From contig JAUXKD010000015.1 of the NCBI GenBank assembly GCA_030624445.1, forward strand, positions 1-7,899: a DNA stretch of 7,899 bases. The letters are read 5' to 3'. Made by a program: the position numbers and the translations under genes. The notes under the pieces are model-generated. The model did not search any database. It was not told where the DNA came from and saw only the letters and a list, made by a program, of their open reading frames with translations. The stretch comes from Candidatus Aenigmatarchaeota archaeon. GTDB lineage: Archaea > Aenigmatarchaeota > Aenigmatarchaeia > QMZP01 > JAFGSV01. This document shows positions 1 to 6,261 of the stretch, in pieces; position 1 is the first letter of the stretch, and every line of letters begins with the position of its first letter.

Positions 1-146
1 CTGTAGGTTATGCTGAAATCCTTGTTCAGGCCTACACCTATGCTTTCGATAGGTACGAAGAACACGGATTTGAATTCCTTCTTGGCTTCTTCAAGCAGTT
101 TTATGTTGCTCTCGGTCTTTTCATGACCGAGTATGCACAAAGTCAT
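1..146 (-). CDS. RimK-like ATP-grasp ligase, N-terminal fragment (cut by window edge)
   Basis: This minus-strand frame opens at an ATG (146-144) and runs for 48 codons without a stop to the window edge, so only the N-terminus is seen. It reads MTLCILGHEKTESNIKLLEE, followed by a Lys/Glu-rich helix, then FFVPIESIGVGL. This pattern (a first beta-strand ending in ILG, an alpha-helix, then VPI) matches the pre-ATP-grasp domain of the RimK-type ligase encoded just upstream, which starts MEIAILGPGE and has a LIPVADV strand at the same place. An in-frame TGA lies seven codons upstream, so ATG 146 is the first good start. A TATA-like box at 181-190 would place transcription start about 13 nt before the ATG. 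The ATP-grasp catalytic core lies outside the window, so substrate and activity cannot be judged. A different protein with a similar Rossmann-like N-terminus is possible. Confidence 0.62.
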   Translation of the reverse strand, partial: MTLCILGHEKTESNIKLLEEAKKEFKSVFFVPIESIGVGLNKDFSITY

Positions 147-173
147 TGGAATCGCCGTATATGCTCAAATTGA

Positions 174-195
174 ATTCCGATTATAAAAAGGTTTT
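174..195 (-). promoter_or_regulatory. Promoter (BRE/TATA) for the 1-146 gene
   Basis: Read on the minus strand, CTTTTTATAA (190-181) is a good archaeal TATA box, preceded by the A-rich CAAAAC that fits a TFB recognition element. The box centre is about 39 nt from the ATG at 146, which gives a short leader of about 13 nt. The 142-bp gap it sits in (147-288) holds nothing else that I can recognise. The promoter suggests that the second ATP-grasp gene can be transcribed independently of the upstream rimK. Confidence 0.5.
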
Positions 196-288
196 GGGAT
201 ATCCGTGGGATTGTTTTTCACTTGGTGGAAATCGATATGCTGAGATGATGACCGTTTCGGCAATCGTAAAGCTGCAGAGAGTTTCGGG

Positions 289-1164
289 CTATTTCTTCAC
301 TTCGCCCTTAACGTAATCCATTATCCTTTGCGCCACGTTGATCGTGCTGGCCTTCTCTATCCCTTTAAGCCCGGGGTTTATGTTGGTCTCTATCACGTAG
401 ACTTTTCCCTTGCTCTCCACCAGGTCGACGGCGCATATCTTGCTTCCGATGGCCTTCGCGGATTTGAGGACTATCTCTTCCATCTCGGGAGTGAGCCTGA
501 AGTCCACCCCCCTGCCGCCCAGGTGTATGTTCGCCTTCTTTTCGCCCTTGCTGGCTATCCTCTTGAAGGACGCTATCACTTCGTCTCCAGCCACAATGCC
601 CCTTATGTCTTCCCCGGGGTTCGGCAAGTATTCTTCTATCAGTATCTCCTGTTTAAGGGTTTTCATGGTGTGTATCGTGGCTTTCGCGGCTTCCTTGCTC
701 TCCATTATCATGACACCTTCCCCGCCGAAACCTGAAAGAAGCTTCATTATCACCGGGAGCTTCTGCTTGTCTATGATTTTACCTGCGGTCTCCTTGGAAC
801 CCGTGATCCAGGTTTCAGGGACCGGTATCCCCCTTTTGACCAGTTCTATAAGGGTGAGGAACTTGTTGTGCGCCGTCAATATGGTCTGGGCGGAATAAGG
901 CTTTCGAACGTCCGTCTCGTCCAGAAACCGCATCACGTGGTATCCTATCTGCGCCCTCTTGGAATCTATCCTTGGAAGAATGTAGTCGTAACCCTGGAGA
1001 CTCTCCTTGCCCCAGACGGCGTCCATGCCGTCGTTAACCCTGAGCTTGACGTCCGCCACGGGAATGAGTTCGCATTTTCTGAAGAGTTTCCTGGCCTCCT
1101 GCAGCAGTCTCTTTGTGGAGTGGCTTGCGACACCCTCCCCAGGACCGAGTATTGCTATCTCCAT
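289..1164 (-). CDS. rimK: RimK-family alpha-L-glutamate ligase (ATP-grasp)
   Basis: This 291-aa protein is close to E. coli RimK in length (about 300 aa) and in motif order. RimK enzymes use ATP to activate a carboxylate as acyl phosphate and join an amino acid, usually glutamate, to a protein or small-molecule acceptor. The pre-ATP-grasp domain covers about residues 1-95 (MEIAILGPGE; YILPRID at 61-67). The ATP-grasp core has KLLSGFGGEGVMI (141-153, the flexible glycine-rich loop), ILIEEYL (174-180, adenine-binding region), DIRGIVAGDEV (186-196), AVDLVE (245-250) and ETNINPGLKGIEKAS (259-273), where D247, E259 and N261 are the expected Mg ligands. The start is fixed by an in-frame TGA a few codons upstream. 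It lies 47 bp downstream of the RimK-partner protease gene and is probably co-transcribed with it, although a TTTTTAAG box in the gap could be a second promoter. Archaeal relatives include CofF and MptN, which glutamylate cofactors, so the acceptor here is unknown. Confidence 0.9.
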   Translation of the reverse strand: MEIAILGPGEGVASHSTKRLLQEARKLFRKCELIPVADVKLRVNDGMDAVWGKESLQGYDYILPRIDSKRAQIGYHVMRFLDETDVRKPYSAQTILTAHNKFLTLIELVKRGIPVPETWITGSKETAGKIIDKQKLPVIMKLLSGFGGEGVMIMESKEAAKATIHTMKTLKQEILIEEYLPNPGEDIRGIVAGDEVIASFKRIASKGEKKANIHLGGRGVDFRLTPEMEEIVLKSAKAIGSKICAVDLVESKGKVYVIETNINPGLKGIEKASTINVAQRIMDYVKGEVKK

Positions 1165-1211
1165 AGTTATCAGTCAGCAGCGCTTAATTGAATCACCGCC
1201 TTAAAAAGAAA

Positions 1212-1607
1212 CTATTCGTACTCGGAAAGGGTTTTCTTTTTGGTCGCGATCTCTTTGAACATATCAAGGTTTTTTCCGGCGTCGACAAGGAAGTTTCCGG
1301 TCAGGATGTTCCTGCCTATGAGGACCGGGAATGTCATATGGGACCTGTCCTGGAAGTTGACCTCCGTCTCGAACCTCCTGCCCCCGATCTCTATTTTCGC
1401 ATGAAGCACCGCTCTTCTGGCCCCGAAATTCTTGGAGGCGGTCTTGATCTTGGTGACCCGTTTCACGGGCCCGATGCCAGTCTCGCCCGCCAGCCCTAAG
1501 TCTACTGATGTCAGCTTCGCTCCCGTATCGATGAGGGCAAGTGCCTCCTTTTCATTCCTGCCCACAATCTTCACTTTCTCCACAATGCCGAGCGTTTTTT
1601 TGGTCAT
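1212..1607 (-). CDS. RimK-associated retropepsin-like protease (RimB/DUF785 type)
   Basis: This 131-aa protein matches the family once named putative ATP-dependent zinc protease (Pfam PF05618), which resembles retroviral aspartic proteases. The catalytic signature ALIDTGAKLTSVD is at residues 24-36, with D27 in the D-T-G-A motif. The family's second landmark, FPVLIGRNILTGNFLVD, is at 93-109. The family is known for sitting beside RimK-type ligases. In Pseudomonas the partner RimB works with RimK, which polyglutamylates ribosomal protein S6. Archaea lack that S6, so another acceptor must be involved here. The gene lies 47 bp upstream of rimK on the same strand and is divergent from the helicase with a 31-bp gap. 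A TTTTTAAAATAGG box on the minus strand around 1628-1640 would put transcription start very near ATG 1607. The metal-protease name is historical; the visible motif is aspartic-protease-like. Confidence 0.85.
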   Translation of the reverse strand: MTKKTLGIVEKVKIVGRNEKEALALIDTGAKLTSVDLGLAGETGIGPVKRVTKIKTASKNFGARRAVLHAKIEIGGRRFETEVNFQDRSHMTFPVLIGRNILTGNFLVDAGKNLDMFKEIATKKKTLSEYE

Positions 1608-1640
1608 GTTATTAAATTAAACCATTCCTATTTTAAAAAT
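1608..1640. promoter_or_regulatory. Compact overlapping divergent promoters (protease / helicase)
   Basis: Only 31 bp separate the two divergent start codons. On the plus strand TTATTAAATTAA (1609-1620) is centred about 25 nt before the helicase ATG at 1639. On the minus strand TTTTTAAAATAGG (1640-1628) is centred about 27 nt before the protease ATG at 1607. Both spacings are what leaderless archaeal transcripts require. The minus-strand box reaches into the helicase start codon. Neither gene has a convincing Shine-Dalgarno sequence here, which agrees with leaderless initiation. Confidence 0.5.
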
Positions 1641-3192
1641 GAGCGAATTCGTGGAACATCCCTTCATAAGGCCGGGGGTCCTTCAGACCCGGACGTACCA
1701 GCAGAGAATACTGGGAAGTGCCGTAGACAACAATCTGCTGGTGGTTCTTCCTACAGGACTCGGCAAGACGCCGATAGCGATAATGCTCGCGGCGCACAGG
1801 CTTAAGGTTCTTCCAGGTTACAGGATACTCGTCCTTTCGCCTACGAGGCCCCTCACCTCGCAGCATTTCTCCAGCTTCAAAAAATTCCTGAAAGTTGACG
1901 AGGATCAGTTCCAGGTCGTCACGGGGGATGTGAAGCCGCGCGAAAGGGCCGGGCTGTACGAAAAGAAAAAGATCATATTCGCGACCCCGCAGACCATCAG
2001 GAACGACATCAAGTCGGGCAGGCTGAGCCTTTCGGACTTTTCGCTGCTTGTGGTCGACGAGGCCCACCATTCCATAGGGGGTTACGCCTATCCCTACATA
2101 GCCGACCACTACATGAAGGAGGCCGAGCACGGGAGGATACTCGCGCTCTCCGCCTCACCGGGGGCGAGCCATGAAAAAATAGACGAGATATACCGCAACC
2201 TGGGCATCCAGGTGGTGGACGTGAGGACAGAGAGAGACGCTGACGTCAAGCCTTATGTGAAGCACAAGGAAATGGACCAAGTGAGGGTCGCCCTGCCTCC
2301 GTCTTTCCTGGAAATAAGAAACCTGATGAACGGGGTCTATCAGAAAAAACTGGGGCACCTGCGCAAATTCGGTTACACGAAGCCCATCAGGCTGGTGACA
2401 AAGAAAGACCTGCTTGCATTGCAGGGGGAGTTCATGGGGAAAATCAGGACCGGGAACAGGTCCGCTTTTGCCGCAGTGTCCATAGTCACGCAGTGCATAA
2501 AGCTGGAGCATGCGCTCGGCCTTCTGGAAACCCAGGGAATAAGGCCGCTGGAGCTGTACTGGAACAAACTGGAAAAGGACAAGACGAAGGCATCGAAGGT
2601 TGTGAATAACGAGAAAGGGATAAAGAAGGCCATCAAGCTGACGAAGGAACTTTCGGAAAAGGGGTCCAGGCATCCCAAGATATCAAAGCTCTGTTCGATA
2701 GCGGAGAGGGAGTTGAAAAGGAGCCCGCGGTCGAGGATCATAATCTTCGCGAACTACAGGGCTAGCGTCGATGAAATAGTCAAGTCCATCCTGGGAATAA
2801 AAAACGCAAGACCTGTCAGGTTCGTTGGCCAGAAAGGCGGTGTCACGCAGAAGCAGCAGCTGGAAACGATAGAAAGGTTCAGGGAGGGCGACTACAACAT
2901 CCTCGTGTGCACCTCCGTGGGCGAGGAGGGCCTTGACATACCCAGCGCAAACCTCGCGATCTTCTACGAGCCCGTTCCCAGCCCCTTGCGCTCGATCCAG
3001 CGAAGAGGAAGAGTTGGTAGGGCCAGCATCGGGAAGGTCGTGATGCTTATTACCGAGGATACCAGGGACGAGGGATATTTCTGGACGTCCCACCACAAGG
3101 AAAAGAGGATGAAGGCCATTCTCAAGGGCATGAAGAAAGCCGGCGGGAAGCCTATGTACAGGAAGCCCGGAAGCCTCAGTGATTTCTGCTGA
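1639..3192 (+). CDS. Hef/FANCM-type DNA helicase lacking the nuclease half
   Basis: This 517-aa superfamily 2 helicase closely resembles the helicase half of archaeal Hef, which acts on stalled replication forks and branched DNA. The first RecA domain has RTYQQ (18-22), Walker A LPTGLGKT (37-44), ATPQTI (115-120), the Walker B box VVDEAHHS (138-145) and SASPG (171-175). A mostly helical insertion (about 215-345) contains LLETQG and KASK elements typical of Hef and FANCM and corresponds to their thumb-like domain. The second RecA domain has IIIFANYR (367-374), RFVGQKGG (394-401), TSVGEEGLDIP (425-435), YEPVPS (443-448) and motif VI QRRGRVGR (454-461). Classical euryarchaeal Hef continues into an XPF-type nuclease plus helix-hairpin-helix domain. 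Here translation ends about 25 residues after the helicase core, at tandem stops TGA TAG, so the nuclease is absent or encoded elsewhere. No frameshifted nuclease remnant follows. Confidence 0.92.
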   Translation: MSEFVEHPFIRPGVLQTRTYQQRILGSAVDNNLLVVLPTGLGKTPIAIMLAAHRLKVLPGYRILVLSPTRPLTSQHFSSFKKFLKVDEDQFQVVTGDVKPRERAGLYEKKKIIFATPQTIRNDIKSGRLSLSDFSLLVVDEAHHSIGGYAYPYIADHYMKEAEHGRILALSASPGASHEKIDEIYRNLGIQVVDVRTERDADVKPYVKHKEMDQVRVALPPSFLEIRNLMNGVYQKKLGHLRKFGYTKPIRLVTKKDLLALQGEFMGKIRTGNRSAFAAVSIVTQCIKLEHALGLLETQGIRPLELYWNKLEKDKTKASKVVNNEKGIKKAIKLTKELSEKGSRHPKISKLCSIAERELKRSPRSRIIIFANYRASVDEIVKSILGIKNARPVRFVGQKGGVTQKQQLETIERFREGDYNILVCTSVGEEGLDIPSANLAIFYEPVPSPLRSIQRRGRVGRASIGKVVMLITEDTRDEGYFWTSHHKEKRMKAILKGMKKAGGKPMYRKPGSLSDFC

Positions 3193-3195
3193 TAG

Positions 3196-3201
3196 AAAAA
3201 A
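3196..3201 (-). terminator. U-tract terminator for the 3243-4364 gene
   Basis: About 40 nt past the stop of the minus-strand gene, the transcript would carry ACUUUUUUCU (the run of six A on the plus strand). U-tracts like this are typical archaeal termination signals. It lies in the 50-bp gap between the convergent helicase and this gene, just after the helicase stop codons. No clear hairpin precedes it. Confidence 0.35.
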
Positions 3202-3242
3202 GTACGTTGAAGCGGTTGAAATAATGTGCCTGCGAATAAAAT

Positions 3243-4364
3243 TCAGACTGTGAACTCATTGTAAAGTTTTAACGTGTCATCGATCTGAAGTCGCTTGTCG
3301 TCTGTGCCTTTATCCAAACCGGTATGCACATTGTACATCTCAGATGACTTCACAGCCAAAACGACATGAATAACATCTTCAGCGAACTTGTCACCATAGA
3401 GGCTTTGTGCAATTTTCAGAATATTCCTTGCATCATCTTTTCTGCCCTTGTATATCGTCCACTCAACAATAGCGCTCACATCCCTAGGTGGGGGTCCAGA
3501 GCCGTATGTCTCGGTGTCAGCTGACAATGTCTGTCCTTTCCAAAGGTTGTCAACCTTCGAATCTCCAAGGATTCTTCCGATTTCGCCTGCTTCAGGTGGT
3601 CTGATGTCCTTCTTCACACCCTTGTAATAACCTTTACTCTCCAATGCGTCCAGCCAATAACCGGTGAACCAATGATGAGCCTGCAAATCCATATCTGTCA
3701 ATTTACCGTACGCTTCCTTTTCACCATCCCATACAGACCTGATAAGAGATTCGATGCGCTCAGTTGATTCCTTATCCAGCGGTTTCGCACTTCTTTGATG
3801 AAATTTATAAAGGTTCCTCATGATTTCTTCAACGTCAGAAGTTTCGCCTTTTTTTAGACAGTCACTCAATTTTTTTCCGAGCTTTCTCCTTTCCTGAACA
3901 ACGAAAGGTCCTCCCTTGTATTCATGCCGCTCAGCCTTTGGGAATATGACAGGATTTTCATCACCGGCCGATACCATAGAGGTTATTCTTTGTTCCAAGG
4001 TTCTGACAGGCAAGACTTTTGGATACCATCTGTTTACGTAGTCCCTAGGGAACTTAGCCACACCGGATTCATCGCTGTCCTTTCCAGAAAGATAGATGTT
4101 CATGTTACCAAGTCTGAATATTTTTGGGTCTTCCATTCCAACATTCTCTGCGGCTTTTCGTTGTTCAATGATATCACTGGCCAGATATTCCGGATCTTCT
4201 TTTCCTGGCATGAAAATAGAAATTCCTGTGTCATTATCCCTCAACTCGTACATTCTCCCGTCTCTATAACTTATCGTAGTAATACCGCTGTTTGTTTCTC
4301 CTATTTCAAACCCTGTTGCTTCCAGTTCTCTCATGGCGTTATCGAAACTGTTGGCTACGCCCAT
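3243..4364 (-). CDS. Uncharacterised protein, possible divergent APH/choline-kinase-like phosphotransferase
   Basis: I do not recognise this 373-aa protein as a named family, but its motif order fits the aminoglycoside-phosphotransferase-like kinase fold. Possible N-lobe elements are VAKF with K104 (ATP lysine) and E124 (helix C). VVQERRKLGKKLSDCL (155-170) resembles the hinge and following helix, and LYKFHQ (185-190) resembles the usual L-x-x-L-H helix. About 75 mainly helical residues follow, as in APH enzymes. Then come GDSKVDN (267-273), which matches the catalytic G-D-x4-N loop, ADTET (282-286) at the metal-binding aspartate position, and GPPPRDVSAIVEW (290-302) like the G-x-P-x-x-D-L-A helix. 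The usual HGD histidine is L266, so activity is uncertain. There is no signal peptide or membrane segment. ATG 4364 has AGGTGAT about 4 nt upstream and a TATA box at 4405-4414. GC is about 43% against roughly 55% in neighbours, which hints at transfer. The substrate is unknown. Confidence 0.72.
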   Translation of the reverse strand: MGVANSFDNAMRELEATGFEIGETNSGITTISYRDGRMYELRDNDTGISIFMPGKEDPEYLASDIIEQRKAAENVGMEDPKIFRLGNMNIYLSGKDSDESGVAKFPRDYVNRWYPKVLPVRTLEQRITSMVSAGDENPVIFPKAERHEYKGGPFVVQERRKLGKKLSDCLKKGETSDVEEIMRNLYKFHQRSAKPLDKESTERIESLIRSVWDGEKEAYGKLTDMDLQAHHWFTGYWLDALESKGYYKGVKKDIRPPEAGEIGRILGDSKVDNLWKGQTLSADTETYGSGPPPRDVSAIVEWTIYKGRKDDARNILKIAQSLYGDKFAEDVIHVVLAVKSSEMYNVHTGLDKGTDDKRLQIDDTLKLYNEFTV

Positions 4365-4368
4365 TTTA

Positions 4369-4376
4369 TCACCTAT
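4369..4376 (-). promoter_or_regulatory. Shine-Dalgarno site for the 3243-4364 gene
   Basis: On the minus strand AGGTGAT lies about four bases before ATG 4364 and is complementary to the archaeal 16S rRNA tail (AUCACCU). It supports this ATG as the start. It also contrasts with the leaderless arrangement inferred for the helicase and rnp3 starts. Confidence 0.55.
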
Positions 4377-4402
4377 TTATTTCTCTTTAGTAGTTAATTT
4401 AT

Positions 4403-4416
4403 CTATTTATAAAGCT
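4403..4416 (-). promoter_or_regulatory. TATA-box promoter for the 3243-4364 gene
   Basis: The minus strand reads AGCTTTATAAATAG, a near-consensus archaeal TATA box. Its centre is about 45 nt from ATG 4364, giving a leader of about 20 nt that contains the Shine-Dalgarno site. The rest of the gap up to the upstream terminator (about 4417-4500) is AT-rich and shows nothing I can name. Confidence 0.55.
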
Positions 4417-4506
4417 TCCTATTGCCCTCTAAATAGCGATTTTAATGTTGGAAGTATGAAACCGTGAAGATGGAAAATCTTGATTTTTGTATGAGTGTTA
4501 TTTTCT

Positions 4507-4535
4507 AAAAAAATCGCTGAACGGAAACGATCAGC
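4507..4535 (-). terminator. Hairpin plus U7 terminator after the isoaspartate methyltransferase gene
   Basis: Four bases past the stop codon, the minus-strand transcript reads GCUGA-U-CG-UUUC-CG-U-UCAGC, a stem of 5 + 2 base pairs with one U-U mismatch and a four-base loop. After GA comes a run of seven U (4513-4507). This looks like a bacterial intrinsic terminator. Archaeal termination needs mainly the U-tract, so the hairpin may add efficiency or protect the 3' end. Confidence 0.6.
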
Positions 4536-4539
4536 ATGC

Positions 4540-5172
4540 CTATCCCGGCCTGAGCGGTACAAAGATGCATTCACCGTGGTTTTCCTGGTTGAAGCCCTTT
4601 TTTGTTTTCTTAAGCAGAATGAGTTCCTGCCTGTAAAACCCTCCGACGGGCGCTATCAATATCCCGCCAACGGCCAGCTGCTCCTTCCAGGACTGGAAAA
4701 TCTCGGGCGTTGCGCACGAGACTATTATCTTGTCATAGGGAGCTCCCGCCGGGTGCCCCTTGCCCCCGTCCCCCATAATCACACGGACGTTCCTGATTCC
4801 TGCCCTTTCCAGGTTGTTCTTGGCGAACACGGCGAGTTCACCCTCGACTTCGATGCTGTAAACACGGTTAACCAGCCTTGACAGTATGGCCGCCTGGTAT
4901 CCAGACCCCGCGCCTATTTCCAGCACGTTGTCCCGGGGTCTCAGCTTCAGCAGCTCGGTCATTATCGCCACCATGTGCGGAGCCGATATGGTCTGGCCGT
5001 GCCCTATTTCAAGTGGATAATCAGCGTATGCGAAACTGGCGTCATTTTCGGATATGAATCCCTCTCTCGGTGTCTCCCTGAACGCCTGGATGACCTTCTC
5101 GCTCGTGGGGTCTCCTTCATCGATGAGTGTGCTTATCAGCCTCTCCCGGTCTTCCTGCGGACCCATATCCAT
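4540..5172 (-). CDS. pcm: Protein-L-isoaspartate O-methyltransferase
   Basis: This 210-aa enzyme uses S-adenosylmethionine to methylate the carboxyl of isoaspartate in damaged proteins, which lets it revert to aspartate via a succinimide. It is cytosolic and acts alone. Family landmarks are all present: TPREGFI (34-40), the substrate-side motif GHGQTISAPHMVA (57-69) with the conserved S63, SAM motif I VLEIGAGSGYQAAIL (83-97), VYSIEVE (104-110) with the ribose-binding acidic residue, VIMGDGGKG (131-139) and LAVGGILIAPVG (166-177). The length is normal for the family (about 200-220 aa). ATG at 5172 is used here; a second ATG two codons later is equally possible. It is divergent from rnp3 with a 68-bp gap and is followed at once by a hairpin/U7 terminator, so it is probably transcribed alone. 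No oddities are visible. Confidence 0.95.
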   Translation of the reverse strand: MDMGPQEDRERLISTLIDEGDPTSEKVIQAFRETPREGFISENDASFAYADYPLEIGHGQTISAPHMVAIMTELLKLRPRDNVLEIGAGSGYQAAILSRLVNRVYSIEVEGELAVFAKNNLERAGIRNVRVIMGDGGKGHPAGAPYDKIIVSCATPEIFQSWKEQLAVGGILIAPVGGFYRQELILLKKTKKGFNQENHGECIFVPLRPG

Positions 5173-5208
5173 ATCTTCGGAAGGGGATTAAAGTGCTTTG
5201 TGTCCTCT

Positions 5209-5222
5209 TCATTTTTTAATTC
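5209..5222. promoter_or_regulatory. Shared TATA box between pcm and rnp3
   Basis: ATTTTTTAAT (5211-5220) is centred about 25 nt before the rnp3 ATG at 5241, the spacing expected for a leaderless transcript. On the opposite strand the same bases read ATTAAAAAAT. If used in that direction they would start the pcm mRNA near 5189, about 16 nt before ATG 5172. An alternative pcm box (CTTTAAT, 5193-5187) is too close to the ATG to work well. Confidence 0.45.
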
Positions 5223-5240
5223 GGAAGGCAATTCCTTCTT

Positions 5241-5876
5241 ATGAAATTCTACGATTACTGCGTTTTTGATTACGCGGACGGGATGCCGGGAATGGCCGCC
5301 GAGCTTGGATGGGGCGGCCTGTGCCTGCTGAAAGATGGGCCGGCGGGAATGGGCAAAATCGATCCTGTGAAGGGATTACTCATCGAAACCGAGAAGGTTC
5401 AGAATGTGAAGAAAGAGGCCGTCAGGAACAGGAAAAGGTTCGAGATAATTGTCGCCAGTGGCCTCAACGAGGACGTCAACAGGGCGGCCGTGGAAACTCC
5501 CGAAATAGACATCCTGGTCACAGTTGAGGGTGCAAGGATAGACCACGTCATGGTGAAGCTGGCCGCAAAAAATAACGTGGCGCTGGGGTTCGATTTCAGG
5601 CAGCTGCTGCACTCATCAGGCGTGCAGAGGAGCAGGATATTTTCCCGGATGAGAGAAAACGCGAAACTCGTGAAAAAGTTCAGGGCACCGTTCGTGATCA
5701 CCAGCGGGTCCGTGTCCGAGTGGGACATGAGAGCCCCCTTCGAACTCACGGCCTTCGGCAGGCTGCTGGGGTTTGAAGAACCCGCGATAAAAGAAGCGCT
5801 TTCCGGAAAGATGATCGAGAACAACAGGAAGAAGTTAGGCGGGAAATGGGTTCAACCGGGGGTCGAGGTTGAATAG
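5241..5876 (+). CDS. rnp3: RNase P protein component 3 (Rpp30)
   Basis: This 211-aa protein is the archaeal homologue of human Rpp30, a TIM-barrel-like subunit that pairs with Pop5 and activates the catalytic RNA of RNase P in tRNA 5' maturation. Recognisable family segments are ELGWGGLCLL (21-30), FEIIVASGLNEDVNRAA (67-83), the EIDILVTVEGARIDHVMVKLAAKNNVALGFDF stretch (88-119), RQLLHSSGVQRSR (120-132), FVITSGSVSEWDMRAPFEL (151-169) and AFGRLLG (171-177), which precedes an EALSGKMIENN helix. Length and order are typical. Rpp30 belongs to the PHP-like structural superfamily but lacks its metal-binding histidines, and they are absent here too. It is probably transcribed leaderless from the TATA box at 5211-5220. 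The stop is one base before the rnp2 ATG, so the two subunits that bind each other are translated from one message. Confidence 0.92.
   Translation: MKFYDYCVFDYADGMPGMAAELGWGGLCLLKDGPAGMGKIDPVKGLLIETEKVQNVKKEAVRNRKRFEIIVASGLNEDVNRAAVETPEIDILVTVEGARIDHVMVKLAAKNNVALGFDFRQLLHSSGVQRSRIFSRMRENAKLVKKFRAPFVITSGSVSEWDMRAPFELTAFGRLLGFEEPAIKEALSGKMIENNRKKLGGKWVQPGVEVE
5864..5869 (+). promoter_or_regulatory. Shine-Dalgarno site deciding the rnp2 start
   Basis: GAGGT (5865-5869), inside the last codons of rnp3, lies eight bases before ATG 5878. That spacing favours ATG 5878 over the in-frame TTG at 5869, which would overlap the site itself. Confidence 0.5.
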
Positions 5877-5877
5877 A

Positions 5878-6231
5878 ATGAAGCTGAAGAGTATGCCCAG
5901 CCTGAGGAACAAGAAGCGATACGTCACGTTCAGGGTTCATTCCGAAAGGCCTATCCTTTACAGCAGTATGAGGGGTGCCGTCACGAATTCGATTCTCAAC
6001 TGGATGGGGGAGGAGGGATTCTCGTCTGCGAACATAAGGATAATCAAGAACCTGTGGGACGCGAAAGTCCGGACCGGCTGGCTGACGTGCCCGCCCTCTG
6101 CGTTGGATGACGTAAAGATGTCCCTCGCATTGATTCACCAGATAGGCGACGACAGGGTCATATTCCATGTTTTGAGGGTGTCGGGAACCATAAAATCCGG
6201 CAAGAAGAAGATTTCCCTTGGGAAGAGGTGA
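5878..6231 (+). CDS. rnp2: RNase P protein component 2 (Pop5/Rpp14)
   Basis: This 117-aa protein is the archaeal Pop5 homologue, which forms a heterotetramer with Rpp30 and stabilises the catalytic domain of RNase P RNA. Its N-terminus MKLKSMPSLRNKKRYVTFRV has the family pattern (proline, leucine-arginine, then K-K-R-Y). The C-terminal VLRVSGTIKSGKKKI is the conserved VSGT-I-K segment. Between them is an RRM-like alternation of strands and helices, including a W-x-x-K region near residues 57-70. The ATG at 5878 is chosen because homologues begin here and a GAGGT site lies eight bases upstream; a TTG three codons earlier is less likely. It follows rnp3 by one base, so the pair is one operon. 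It ends at TGA 6229-6231 and is followed by several T-runs (6263-6282) that can terminate transcription. Confidence 0.9.
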   Translation: MKLKSMPSLRNKKRYVTFRVHSERPILYSSMRGAVTNSILNWMGEEGFSSANIRIIKNLWDAKVRTGWLTCPPSALDDVKMSLALIHQIGDDRVIFHVLRVSGTIKSGKKKISLGKR

Positions 6232-6261
6232 AAGCGCGATCGCGTCTTCTGCCGGGTTGGG

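Noticed and set aside
147..288. Possible small gene or RNA between rimK and the left-hand ATP-grasp gene
   Set aside because: Apart from the promoter at 174-195, I found no convincing reading frame, stable hairpin or U-tract in this gap.
328..1191. Plus-strand open frames opposite rimK
   Set aside because: The minus-strand RimK frame has complete ATP-grasp motifs; the plus frames show no family features or promoter.
2155..3096. Long open frames antisense to the helicase
   Set aside because: They lie opposite a gene with every Hef motif intact, show no recognisable domains and have His/Pro/Leu-rich compositions typical of antisense reading.
3202..3217. Short direct repeat GTTGAAGCGGTTGAA after the helicase
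   Set aside because: Two six-base copies only; this is expected by chance and has no supporting context.
5869..5877. TTG at 5869 as the rnp2 start
   Set aside because: It overlaps the likely ribosome binding site, and homologues begin at the Met encoded at 5878.
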